A stretch of 5,062 nt of DNA, from positions 24,695 through 29,756 of the forward strand of contig MELI01000095.1 in the NCBI GenBank assembly GCA_001767575.1. Reading direction: 5' to 3'. Positions 1 to 5,062 of the stretch are shown piece after piece. The DNA is from Candidatus Aquicultor primus. GTDB lineage: Bacteria > Actinomycetota > Aquicultoria > Aquicultorales > Aquicultoraceae. Position 1 is the first letter of the stretch, and each line of letters opens with the position of its first letter. The notes under the pieces were generated by a model. That model worked only from the letters and a program-made list of their open reading frames with translations, searched no databases and had not been told where the DNA came from. Both the position numbers and the translations under genes were made by a program.

Positions 1-343
1 CCAAATGAACGGAAACGCGGTCTTCAAGTTCGCGGTGCGCGTATTGCACGAAGCCGCCATCGGGGCGCTGGAAAATGTCGGAATGCTAGTTGAGGAAATC
101 GACTATCTCGTTCCTCATCAGGCGAATATAAGGATAATCGACGCCGCTGCCTCAAGGCTCGGTATTGATAAGAAGAAAATTATTGTAAACTTAGAAAGAT
201 ACGGCAATACATCGACAGCCTCAATCCCGCTGGCGCTTAATGACCTATATCAATCGGGTAAGCTCAAGCGAGGCAACAACCTGATGCTGGTAGGTTTTGG
301 AGCGGGCTTGACGTGGGGCGCCAACATCATCAAGTGGTATTAA
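1..343 (+). CDS. fabH: 3-oxoacyl-ACP synthase III (FabH), C-terminal part, 5' truncated by window edge
   Basis: FabH condenses an acyl-CoA primer with malonyl-ACP in the cytoplasm to start each fatty acid chain. Only about the last 113 residues are here, roughly a third of the usual ~320. The frame is open to the left edge; the first Met (base 5) lies inside the conserved MNG-x2-VFKFAVR segment, so it is not the start. Two of the three catalytic residues are visible: the His of VPHQAN (bases 116-118) and the Asn of the YGNTS motif (bases 206-208). They are 30 residues apart, as are His244 and Asn274 of E. coli FabH. The catalytic Cys lies upstream of the window. The C-terminal glycine loop GFGAGLTWGA is typical. 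The TAA stop overlaps the fabK ribosome binding site, which suggests one operon and close coupling. Family identity is very secure; primer preference (straight or branched) cannot be judged. Confidence 0.97.
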   Translation, partial: QMNGNAVFKFAVRVLHEAAIGALENVGMLVEEIDYLVPHQANIRIIDAAASRLGIDKKKIIVNLERYGNTSTASIPLALNDLYQSGKLKRGNNLMLVGFGAGLTWGANIIKWY

Positions 344-356
344 GGAGGGGTCACAT

Positions 357-1319
357 ATGCTTCGCACGAGACTCTGCGATTTGCTTGGCATAGAACATCC
401 GATTATTCAAGGCGGTATGGCGTGGGTCGCGACTGCGGAGCTTGCGGCTGCCGTTTCTAATGGCGGCGGACTCGGTATCATAGGAGGAGGCCACATGCCC
501 ACTGAGGTTTTAAGAAGCGAGATTAGAAAAGCCAAGCTTCTCACAGATAAGCCTTTCGGTGTAAACCTTATGCTCTTGACCCCGCACATAGATGAACTGA
601 TACAGGTTACATTAGAAGAAGGGGTTCCGGTCATAACAACCGGAGCGGGCAATCCCGGCTCGTTTATAAATAGTTTCAAGGCGCAGGGAACCAAAGTTAT
701 TCCCGTCGTCCCAACCGTCGCGTTGGCACAGCGGATGGAAAAGGTCGGCGCGGACGCGGTCATCGTCGAAGGCACTGAGGCCGGCGGCCATGTCGGCGAG
801 CTGACAACGATGGTACTGGTGCCGCAAATCGTAGACGCCGTTTCGGTGCCGGTAATTGCGGCGGGCGGCATCGCGGACGGGCGAGGGCTCGTAGCGGCGC
901 TGGCGCTCGGGGCGAGCGGCGTCCAGATGGGGACGCGCTTTATATGTGCGACCGAATGCACGGCGCACGAGAATTACAAGCTGAAAATCATCGCGGCCAA
1001 GGATAGAGACACAACCGTAACCGCGAGATCTACCGGCCACCCGGTCCGCGTTCTTAAAAACAAACTAAGCCGCGAGTTTGAAAAGCTCGAGAAGGAAGGC
1101 GCCAAAATAGAAGACCTCGAAGAACTCGGCATTGGAAAATTGCGCGCCGCCGTCAAAGACGGGGAAGTAGATTTCGGCAGTTTGATGGCGGGCCAGAGCG
1201 CGGCGCTGGTAAAGCGGATAGAACCGGCCGCGGATATCATAAATGAGATAGTCCAAGATGCCCAAGCGTCAATACTAAGACTTGAGAGCATAATGCGCGA
1301 GACATTACCGCTTACGTAG
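357..1319 (+). CDS. fabK: Enoyl-ACP reductase II, FMN-dependent (FabK)
   Basis: FabK reduces trans-2-enoyl-ACP to acyl-ACP, the last step of each elongation cycle, using FMN and NAD(P)H. It replaces FabI in many Gram-positive bacteria and is intrinsically insensitive to triclosan. The 320 residues match the family length (Streptococcus pneumoniae FabK is about 324). FMN-barrel motifs appear in order: QGGMAW (18-23), GLGIIGGG (38-45), PFGVNLML (66-73), TTGAGNP (94-100), EGTEAGGH (138-145), IAAGGIADG (167-175), GVQMGTRF (188-195), and the FabK-type SLMAGQ (275-280). His145 corresponds to the active-site His144 of pneumococcal FabK. The only cysteines are 7, 197 and 201, so there is no metal cluster. 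The start is ATG 357, preceded by AAGGAGGGG at 342-350 with a 6-base spacer. It lies between fabH and fabD as in clostridial clusters. Plain nitronate monooxygenase is the alternative, but the MAGQ region and context favour FabK. Confidence 0.95.
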   Translation: MLRTRLCDLLGIEHPIIQGGMAWVATAELAAAVSNGGGLGIIGGGHMPTEVLRSEIRKAKLLTDKPFGVNLMLLTPHIDELIQVTLEEGVPVITTGAGNPGSFINSFKAQGTKVIPVVPTVALAQRMEKVGADAVIVEGTEAGGHVGELTTMVLVPQIVDAVSVPVIAAGGIADGRGLVAALALGASGVQMGTRFICATECTAHENYKLKIIAAKDRDTTVTARSTGHPVRVLKNKLSREFEKLEKEGAKIEDLEELGIGKLRAAVKDGEVDFGSLMAGQSAALVKRIEPAADIINEIVQDAQASILRLESIMRETLPLT

Positions 1320-1417
1320 CAAGGCGGTTCTTCCGGTGTAAGAATCTCAGAGTGCACATTTATTCCGGCACGATACTTACAGCAGAGCTACAGAGATATA
1401 AGTAAAAAGGATAATGC
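1320..1417 (+). other. 98-base fabK-fabD intergenic region with weak hairpin
   Basis: This gap is long compared with the fabH-fabK and fabD-fabG junctions. It contains a 7-bp stem (1326-1332 with 1340-1346, one G-U pair, 7-base loop) that is not followed by a T run, so it does not look like an intrinsic terminator. TTCCGG occurs twice (1331-1336 and 1363-1368). I see no convincing -35/-10 pair. A ribosome binding site, AAAAAGG (1404-1410), sits 7 bases before the fabD ATG. An ATG at 1414 is out of frame with fabD. An RNA-processing or stabilising role for the hairpin is possible but unproven. Confidence 0.4.
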
Positions 1418-2365
1418 ATGTTGAGCAATAACGGCATAGCCTTTGTATTTCCGGGACAGGGGTCGCAATACATCGGCATGGGCAAAGAGCTTATAAGCGA
1501 TTTTCCCGGGATAAAAGAATACTTTTCGAACGCGTCGGACGTCATCGACAAAGACCTGCTCAAACTAAGCATTGAAGGACCGGAGTCGGAGCTTAACGAT
1601 ACGGTTAACACGCAGCCTTGCCTCTATGTGCTCAGCTATGCGATATTCAAGATAATCGAAGATGAAGGCTTCACCCCGCAGGTTCTTGCCGGACATAGCC
1701 TGGGGGAATATACCGCATTAGCGGCCTCGGGTACCTTCACTTTCGAGGACGGATTGCGTATAGTCGCCAAAAGAGCGCATCTTATGAGCAGTGAGGGGCG
1801 TAAACGCACCGGCAAGATGCTGGCGGTCTTAGGCGCGGACATGCGTGGCGTCGATGATGTCGTCAATGAGATATCACGGGACGGCGTTATATCGGTAGCT
1901 AACTATAATTGTCCGGGACAAATCGTCGTATCGGTCGAAGCAGACCTGTCCGACCGGGCGCTCGACGCGCTCTCGGCCGTGGGCGCTAAGAAGATAATAG
2001 AACTCCCCGTAAGCGGGGCGTTTCATTCGAAGATGATGCTCGATGCGGAGAGAAGCTTCAACGCGTACCTGGATGATTTCATCTTTATGACAGCGGGGAC
2101 GCCGATCGTCCAGAATACGACGGCAAAACCGACTATAAACCCGCGCGAAATACGAAACGCGCTGGAGAAGCAGATGTCGTCTCCGGTAAAATGGCAGCAA
2201 TCGATAGGTGTGATGTTGGGGCTGGGTATAAAGACCTTCGTAGAGATAGGTCCGGGCCAAGTTCTTTCGAAGATAATAAAGCGCATCGATAAGCAGGTCG
2301 AGGTATTGGCGACAGACAAACCTTTATTGTTGGGCGAAGTAATGACACGGCTAAAAGAGGTATAA
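1418..2365 (+). CDS. fabD: Malonyl-CoA:ACP transacylase (FabD)
   Basis: FabD moves the malonyl group from CoA to the phosphopantetheine arm of ACP, supplying the two-carbon donor for FabH and FabF. The 315 residues fit the family (E. coli FabD is 309). The N-terminal FPGQGSQ holds the conserved Gln14. The nucleophile elbow GHSLGEY places the catalytic Ser at 94, and Arg119 in the KRA segment corresponds to E. coli Arg117, which binds the malonyl carboxylate. ANYNCPGQIV (161-170) and SGAFHS follow, with His203 as the partner of the catalytic Ser (E. coli His201). The C-terminal VEIGPGQVL is also typical. The start ATG 1418 has AAAAAGG upstream. The stop codon is directly followed by the fabG ATG, so the two proteins are probably translated in a coupled way. 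No key residue is missing. Confidence 0.97.
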   Translation: MLSNNGIAFVFPGQGSQYIGMGKELISDFPGIKEYFSNASDVIDKDLLKLSIEGPESELNDTVNTQPCLYVLSYAIFKIIEDEGFTPQVLAGHSLGEYTALAASGTFTFEDGLRIVAKRAHLMSSEGRKRTGKMLAVLGADMRGVDDVVNEISRDGVISVANYNCPGQIVVSVEADLSDRALDALSAVGAKKIIELPVSGAFHSKMMLDAERSFNAYLDDFIFMTAGTPIVQNTTAKPTINPREIRNALEKQMSSPVKWQQSIGVMLGLGIKTFVEIGPGQVLSKIIKRIDKQVEVLATDKPLLLGEVMTRLKEV

Positions 2366-3106
2366 ATGAGGCTTAAGGGAAAGATTGCGCTCGTCACAGG
2401 CGGAAGCCGGGGTATAGGAGCAGCGATTTGCGAGCGGCTGGCGCGAGACGGAGCGTCTATCGCTTTTACGGGCCGTGATGCCCGCGCGGCCGATAATGTG
2501 TTAAAATCGCTAGCGGGGCATGGCGCAGACGCTTTCTTTTACGAGGCCGATGTCACGGATAGGAAGAGAATAGAAGCGGTCGTCGCAGAAGTAAACGCCA
2601 AGTTCGGCTCGCTCGATATCGTCGTAAACAACGCTGGAATCGCGCGCGACGGGCTCTTCATCAGGCTCAAAGAGGACGACTGGAACACCGTGATTGAGAC
2701 GAATCTTACCGGTATCTTCAACGTCACGCAGGCCTCGTCGAGGATAATGCTGAAGAAAAAGACGGGGTCGATAATTAACATCTCGTCCGTTGTGGGGTTG
2801 ACCGGAAATGCCGGTCAGGCTAACTATGCCGCCTCTAAAGCGGGCATCATAGGCCTTACCAAAGCGCTGGCAAAAGAATTCGCAAGCCGCAATCTGCGCG
2901 TAAACGCCATCGCGCCCGGCTTTATCGAGACAGAGATGACGCAGGATATAAAAGACAATATCCGTCAGAGCTACCTGGATCGAATACCGCTGGGCTGTTT
3001 CGGAAAGCCGGACGATGTGGCGGCAGCCGTCGCTTTTCTCTCGTCCGACGACGCCGGCTATATAACCGGGCAAGTCCTTGTGGTAGACGGCGGTATGGTG
3101 ATGTAA
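2366..3106 (+). CDS. fabG: 3-oxoacyl-ACP reductase, NADPH-dependent (FabG)
   Basis: FabG reduces 3-ketoacyl-ACP to (R)-3-hydroxyacyl-ACP, the first reduction of the elongation cycle. It is a classical short-chain dehydrogenase of 246 residues (E. coli FabG is 244) and is normally a cytoplasmic tetramer. Visible motifs are the cofactor-binding TGGSRGIG (11-18), NNAG (88-91), and the catalytic tetrad Asn113, Ser141, Tyr154 and Lys158, with Ser-to-Tyr and Tyr-to-Lys spacings of 13 and 4 as in E. coli. The C-terminal YITGQVLVVDGG is diagnostic for FabG among the many SDR enzymes. Arg15 in the glycine-rich loop and the TGR at 35-37 fit NADPH preference. The ATG directly follows the fabD TAA, and AAGAGG (2355-2360) inside fabD serves as its ribosome binding site with a 5-base spacer. 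Sequence and context agree, so another SDR function is unlikely. Confidence 0.97.
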   Translation: MRLKGKIALVTGGSRGIGAAICERLARDGASIAFTGRDARAADNVLKSLAGHGADAFFYEADVTDRKRIEAVVAEVNAKFGSLDIVVNNAGIARDGLFIRLKEDDWNTVIETNLTGIFNVTQASSRIMLKKKTGSIINISSVVGLTGNAGQANYAASKAGIIGLTKALAKEFASRNLRVNAIAPGFIETEMTQDIKDNIRQSYLDRIPLGCFGKPDDVAAAVAFLSSDDAGYITGQVLVVDGGMVM

Positions 3107-3115
3107 GATATAAGC

Positions 3116-3132
3116 GCGGCGGCGAGCGCCGC
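3116..3132 (+). other. GC-rich hairpin just after fabG, upstream of acpP
   Basis: A perfect 6-bp GC stem (3116-3121 with 3127-3132, 5-base loop) begins 10 bases after the fabG stop. The following bases are ATGGGGGAGAG, not a T run, so it is not a standard Rho-independent terminator. It may protect or define the end of an acpP-containing transcript, or attenuate read-through. That role is inferred only from its position. Confidence 0.4.
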
Positions 3133-3147
3133 ATGGGGGAGAGCAAA

Positions 3148-3153
3148 TATAAT
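3148..3153 (+). promoter_or_regulatory. Candidate -10 element of an acpP-proximal promoter
   Basis: An exact TATAAT lies 43 bases before the acpP start codon in an AT-rich patch. No -35-like hexamer is found 16-18 bases upstream, where the sequence is the GC hairpin, and there is no TG extension. It could therefore be a weak or activator-dependent promoter, or chance. ACP is needed in far greater amounts than the enzymes around it, which makes an extra promoter here plausible. Confidence 0.25.
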
Positions 3154-3181
3154 TTGTTAGCAAGTAAATATATATCTAGTG

Positions 3182-3191
3182 AAAGGAGGTG
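3182..3191 (+). promoter_or_regulatory. Strong ribosome binding site of acpP (decides start)
   Basis: AAAGGAGGTG is a near-complete complement of the 16S rRNA 3' end and is the strongest such site in the window. With a 5-base spacer to ATG 3197 it fixes that codon as the start. It rules out the in-frame GTG at 3179, which would place this site inside the gene. Confidence 0.85.
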
Positions 3192-3196
3192 TCTTT

Positions 3197-3436
3197 ATGG
3201 CAAACGAAGAGCTTTTTGCAAAGCTTAAAGACATCATAGTCGAGCAATTAGGCGTTGACGCCGAAGAGATTTCACGAAAGACTTCATTTGTAGCAGACCT
3301 CGGTGCGGACAGTTTAGACATCGTCGAGCTTGTCATGGCGATGGAAGAAGAGTTCGATATCGAGATTCCCGATGAAGATGCGGAGGGTATCGCGACCGTT
3401 GAGGACGCGATCGATTATGTTGAGAACAAGACGTAA
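3197..3436 (+). CDS. acpP: Acyl carrier protein (AcpP)
   Basis: ACP carries the growing acyl chain as a thioester on a 4'-phosphopantetheine arm and delivers it to every enzyme of the cycle. The chosen ATG gives 79 residues, the usual ACP size (E. coli 77 after Met removal). Ser39 in the GADSLD motif (36-41) is the attachment site for the arm. Helix II after it ([13 protein letters not shown]) and the IPDEDAE segment are classical, and the protein is strongly acidic as expected. The start is chosen from the excellent Shine-Dalgarno site. A GTG 18 bases upstream would add MKGGVF, which is not ACP-like. The gene lies after fabG as in clostridial clusters. However, 251 non-coding bases follow it before the next gene, where many relatives have fabF almost directly. 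The strong site and possible promoter suggest high expression. Confidence 0.97.
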   Translation: MANEELFAKLKDIIVEQLGVDAEEISRKTSFVADLGADSLDIVELVMAMEEEFDIEIPDEDAEGIATVEDAIDYVENKT

Positions 3437-3581
3437 TATGCGTGACAGGGGCTCGATTCGGGTAAACCGGATAGTCCGAAGAGTGTAGACTATGAAAGAG
3501 TTCAGAAGTTAGAATAGCGGTGCGTGCTAAGCGCGTTGGACAGAGCGGCTCATATAAGGTTCTGCTTGAGCATAAAAAAGT

Positions 3582-3609
3582 TTGCTCCTGAATTCTAAAT
3601 TTTTATGAT
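3582..3609 (+). promoter_or_regulatory. Candidate promoter for second flavoprotein gene and fabF
   Basis: TTGCTC (3582-3587) and TATGAT (3604-3609) are separated by 16 bases. The -10 matches the sigma-70/sigma-A consensus at 5 of 6 positions and the -35 at 3 of 6. An A-tract (3574-3579) just upstream could act as an UP-like element. Transcription would begin near 3616, giving a leader of about 70 bases that contains the tandem repeat. This is pattern evidence only. Confidence 0.4.
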
Positions 3610-3635
3610 ATCGTGCAAGCCAATCCTTGATGCGT

Positions 3636-3665
3636 TTATCATAGTCATAATTATCATAGTCATGA
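3636..3665 (+). repeat. Tandem 15-bp repeat (two units), candidate operator
   Basis: Two adjacent 15-bp units, TTATCATAGTCATAA and TTATCATAGTCATGA, differ at one position. Each unit has dyad character at its edges (TTATxA...TxATAA), and the junction forms the 8-bp palindrome ATAATTAT (3647-3654). An inverted TATGATA copy lies upstream at 3604-3610, overlapping the candidate -10. The placement just downstream of a candidate promoter and 22 bases before the gene fits a repressor site. It does not clearly match the FapR or FabT operator patterns I know. Confidence 0.55.
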
Positions 3666-3687
3666 ATGTGTAAGAAGAAGGAATTAT

Positions 3688-4665
3688 ATGAGTCTACCTA
3701 GCCTGCACATAGGTGATTTGACGGCATCCAAAGCCGTTGTGCAAGGAGGCATGGCTGTTCGCATATCGATGGCAAAGTTGGCGGCGGCAGTCGCCAATGA
3801 GGGCGGCATAGGGCTTATTGCCGCCTCTGGGTTGAAGCCGCCCGAGCTAGTTGAAAACATTCGAGCTGCCAAAAAGATGAGCAAAGGCGTCATCGGTATA
3901 AACGTCATGGTAGCCCTCACGGAATTTGCAAACCTTGTCAAAGCTGCGATCAAAGAGCGAATCGACCTCGTGGTGGCGGGGGCGGGTTTCTCCCGCGACG
4001 CGTTCAAGTGGTGCGCGGAGGCGAATATACCATTTGTGCCGATAGTATCATCGGTTAAGGCTGCGAAGATGTCTGAACGCCTGGGAGCCGCCGCAGTTAT
4101 TCTCGAAGGCAAAGAGGCAGGCGGACACTTGGGAACATTAGAGTCTACCTGGGATGTCCTACCGGGCATAGTCGACGCGGTCGACATTCCGGTTATAGCG
4201 GCGGGCGGCATCCTAACCGGCGGTGACATCGCGCGAGCAATCGGCATGGGCGCCAGCGGCGTGCAAATTGGTTCGCGTTTTGCGATAAGCGAAGAGTCTA
4301 ATGCGGCGTTGGCATGGAAAGAGGCGTGCATGGTCGCCGAGCCGGAAGATGTGCTCATAGTTCAAAGCCCGGTCGGATTGCCCGGCCGTGCACTTAATAG
4401 TCCGTTCGTTAAGAAATTGATGAGCATGGACGAGGATGCGCCGAAGGAAAAAGTCAAATGTGTAAAATGCCTCAAGGAGTGCAAAAAGAACTTTTGTATT
4501 ATCGATGTGCTGGTCAAAGCGCAGCAAGGTGACCTTGAGAACGGCCTGATATTTTGCGGTGAGCGCATTGGAGAGATAAAGGAGATACTCTCCGTAAAAG
4601 AGATATTCCGGCGGCTTGTCGAGGAGTACGACCTTGCGACGAGGCCGGTGAGTACCTATGGGTAG
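3688..4665 (+). CDS. NMO/FabK-family FMN oxidoreductase with C-terminal Cys cluster (candidate FabX-like)
   Basis: This is a 325-residue flavoprotein of the nitronate monooxygenase/FabK superfamily. FMN-barrel motifs are VQGGMA (18-23), INVMV (71-75), AGAGF (97-101), EGKEAGGH (140-147, His147 at the active-site position), IAAGGI (170-175) and GVQIGSRF (191-198). It differs from the FabK at 357-1319 in its C-terminal third: PVGLPGRA (228-235), then Cys258, Cys261, Cys265 and Cys270 (CX2CX3CX4C), and FCG with Cys290 where FabK has MAGQ. Such a cluster could bind an iron-sulfur centre. Helicobacter FabX is a family member with FMN and a [4Fe-4S] cluster that dehydrogenates and isomerises a C10 acyl-ACP for unsaturated fatty acid synthesis. 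The site between acpP and fabF makes an acyl-ACP substrate likely; the exact reaction is inference. A second enoyl reductase is the main alternative. The start ATG has AAGGA 5 bases upstream, and the end overlaps fabF by 8 bases. Confidence 0.85.
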   Translation: MSLPSLHIGDLTASKAVVQGGMAVRISMAKLAAAVANEGGIGLIAASGLKPPELVENIRAAKKMSKGVIGINVMVALTEFANLVKAAIKERIDLVVAGAGFSRDAFKWCAEANIPFVPIVSSVKAAKMSERLGAAAVILEGKEAGGHLGTLESTWDVLPGIVDAVDIPVIAAGGILTGGDIARAIGMGASGVQIGSRFAISEESNAALAWKEACMVAEPEDVLIVQSPVGLPGRALNSPFVKKLMSMDEDAPKEKVKCVKCLKECKKNFCIIDVLVKAQQGDLENGLIFCGERIGEIKEILSVKEIFRRLVEEYDLATRPVSTYG

Positions 4666-5062
4666 ACGGGTCGTCATCACAGGGATGGGGCCGTTTACCT
4701 CAGGCGCTGTCGGGCTGGAAGAATTCTGGTCTAGCATCATAGGCGGGAAATCGGGAATCAAGCAAATAGAGCGATTTTCAACGGCGGGATATACGACGAC
4801 AATCGCTGGAGAGTGCACCGATTTTAAGCCGACCGACTACGTCGAAGGAAAAGAAGCGCGACGGATGGACCGGTTTCAGCAGTTCGCGGTCGCAGGTGCA
4901 ACGCTCGCTCTCGAAGATGCGCAATTTACGATAACACAGGATAACGCCGAGAGGACCGGCGTCATAGTGGGTTCGGGTATCGGCGGTCTCGGCTCCATGG
5001 AAGAGCAACACCAGATACTCCAAGAAAAAGGCCCGCGGCGGGTGAGCCCGTTTGTAGTGCCG
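4658..5062 (+). CDS. fabF: 3-oxoacyl-ACP synthase II (FabF), N-terminal part, 3' truncated by window edge
   Basis: FabF elongates acyl-ACP by condensation with malonyl-ACP. The first 135 residues are present, about a third of the usual ~410, and the frame stays open to the right edge. Recognisable segments are VVITGMG (5-11), GKSGI (30-34), IAGE (49-52), the strongly conserved KEARRMDRF (65-73), GVIVGSGIGGL (101-111) and KGPRRVSPF (124-132). The catalytic Cys and two His residues lie beyond the window. The start ATG 4658 overlaps the end of the preceding gene (shared ATGGGTAG). Only a weak GGTGA (4647-4651) precedes it, so translation probably depends on coupling to that gene. The stretch after ITGMG reads PFTSGAVG where most FabF proteins have a VVTPLG-like sequence, a mild divergence. 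Assignment as FabF rather than FabB rests on overall motif fit and context. Confidence 0.95.
   Translation, partial: MGRRVVITGMGPFTSGAVGLEEFWSSIIGGKSGIKQIERFSTAGYTTTIAGECTDFKPTDYVEGKEARRMDRFQQFAVAGATLALEDAQFTITQDNAERTGVIVGSGIGGLGSMEEQHQILQEKGPRRVSPFVVP

Larger units (their letters stand above)
3437..3687 (+). other. 251-base acpP to second flavoprotein intergenic region
   Basis: I see no credible small gene or tRNA here. From left to right it contains a hairpin (3457-3462 with 3475-3480, five Watson-Crick pairs plus a G-U, followed by no T run) and a 5-bp stem GAGCA/TGCTC (3568-3572 with 3583-3587). The second stem has a T5 run only 14 bases later, too far for a clear terminator. It then holds a candidate promoter (3582-3609), a tandem 15-bp repeat (3636-3665) and the ribosome binding site AAGGA (3678-3682). 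The length and content suggest that the downstream pair has its own expression signals and may respond separately from the upstream genes. Confidence 0.5.

Noticed and set aside
5..7. ATG at base 5 as the start of a short 112-residue protein
   Set aside because: The frame is open further left and this Met is the internal Met of the conserved FabH MNG-x2-VFKFAVR segment.
407..961. Long minus-strand open frame opposite fabK
   Set aside because: It is antisense to a clear FabK, its translation is low-complexity and matches no family motif, and it has no supporting ribosome site or context.
1307..1328. Terminator at the end of fabK (ACCGCTT / AAGGCGGT)
   Set aside because: The stem has a bulge and is not followed by a T run; fabD continues the pathway on the same strand.
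2510..3163. Long minus-strand open frame opposite fabG
   Set aside because: It is a shadow of the fabG frame; the translation has no recognisable domain and the whole cluster runs on the + strand.
3179..3196. GTG at 3179 as the acpP start
   Set aside because: It would place the strong AAAGGAGGTG site inside the gene and add six non-ACP residues; ATG 3197 has ideal spacing.
3568..3604. Intrinsic terminator after acpP (GAGCA/TGCTC stem with later T run)
   Set aside because: The stem is short with a long loop and the T run begins 14 bases after it, too far for a normal Rho-independent terminator.
3627..3657. Alternative promoter TTGATG with TATCAT inside the repeat
   Set aside because: The 19-base spacing is long and the start would fall almost on the ribosome site; the 3582-3609 pair is better placed.
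3636..3665. CRISPR or mobile-element repeat
   Set aside because: There are only two directly abutting 15-bp units with no spacers, no transposase and no matching flank elsewhere in the window.
3684..4358. Minus-strand open frame opposite the second flavoprotein gene
   Set aside because: The + strand frame carries a complete chain of family motifs; the antisense translation is Ala/Ser/Pro-rich with no motif.

Overview
The window lies inside a bacterial type II (dissociated) fatty acid synthesis cluster, with every gene on the + strand. The order is fabH (3' end only), fabK, fabD, fabG, acpP, a second FabK/nitronate-monooxygenase-family gene, and fabF (5' end only). Use of the flavoprotein FabK as enoyl-ACP reductase, purine-rich Shine-Dalgarno sites (one is AAAGGAGGTG) and the core order fabH-fabK-fabD-fabG-acpP-fabF all resemble anaerobic Bacillota (Clostridia-like) or related Gram-positive lineages. 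Base composition is mixed, neither AT-rich nor strongly GC-rich. No single lineage can be named from the sequence alone.

Layout: positions 1-343 hold the C-terminal third of FabH. fabK (357-1319) follows after 13 bases, with its ribosome binding site overlapping the fabH stop. A 98-base gap precedes fabD (1418-2365), and the fabG start codon abuts the fabD stop (2366-3106). A 90-base gap with a GC hairpin, an isolated TATAAT and a near-perfect Shine-Dalgarno site leads to acpP (3197-3436). The next 251 bases are non-coding and hold a candidate promoter and a tandem 15-bp repeat. The second flavoprotein gene (3688-4665) follows and overlaps the fabF start by 8 bases; fabF runs off the right edge.

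Together the genes supply malonyl-ACP (FabD), start chains (FabH), elongate them (FabF), reduce the 3-keto group (FabG), reduce the enoyl group (FabK) and carry the intermediates (AcpP). No 3-hydroxyacyl-ACP dehydratase (FabZ/FabA) or known unsaturated-fatty-acid enzyme (FabM, FabB, FabN) is visible.

The most interesting element is the second flavoprotein. It has the FMN-barrel motifs and active-site-type His of the FabK/NMO family, but also a C-terminal Cys-X2-Cys-X3-Cys-X4-Cys cluster plus a Phe-Cys-Gly motif that the neighbouring FabK lacks. By analogy with Helicobacter FabX, an NMO-family flavoprotein with an iron-sulfur cluster that makes the cis double bond in unsaturated fatty acid synthesis, it is a candidate dehydrogenase/isomerase or a second reductase working with FabF. 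That role is inference.
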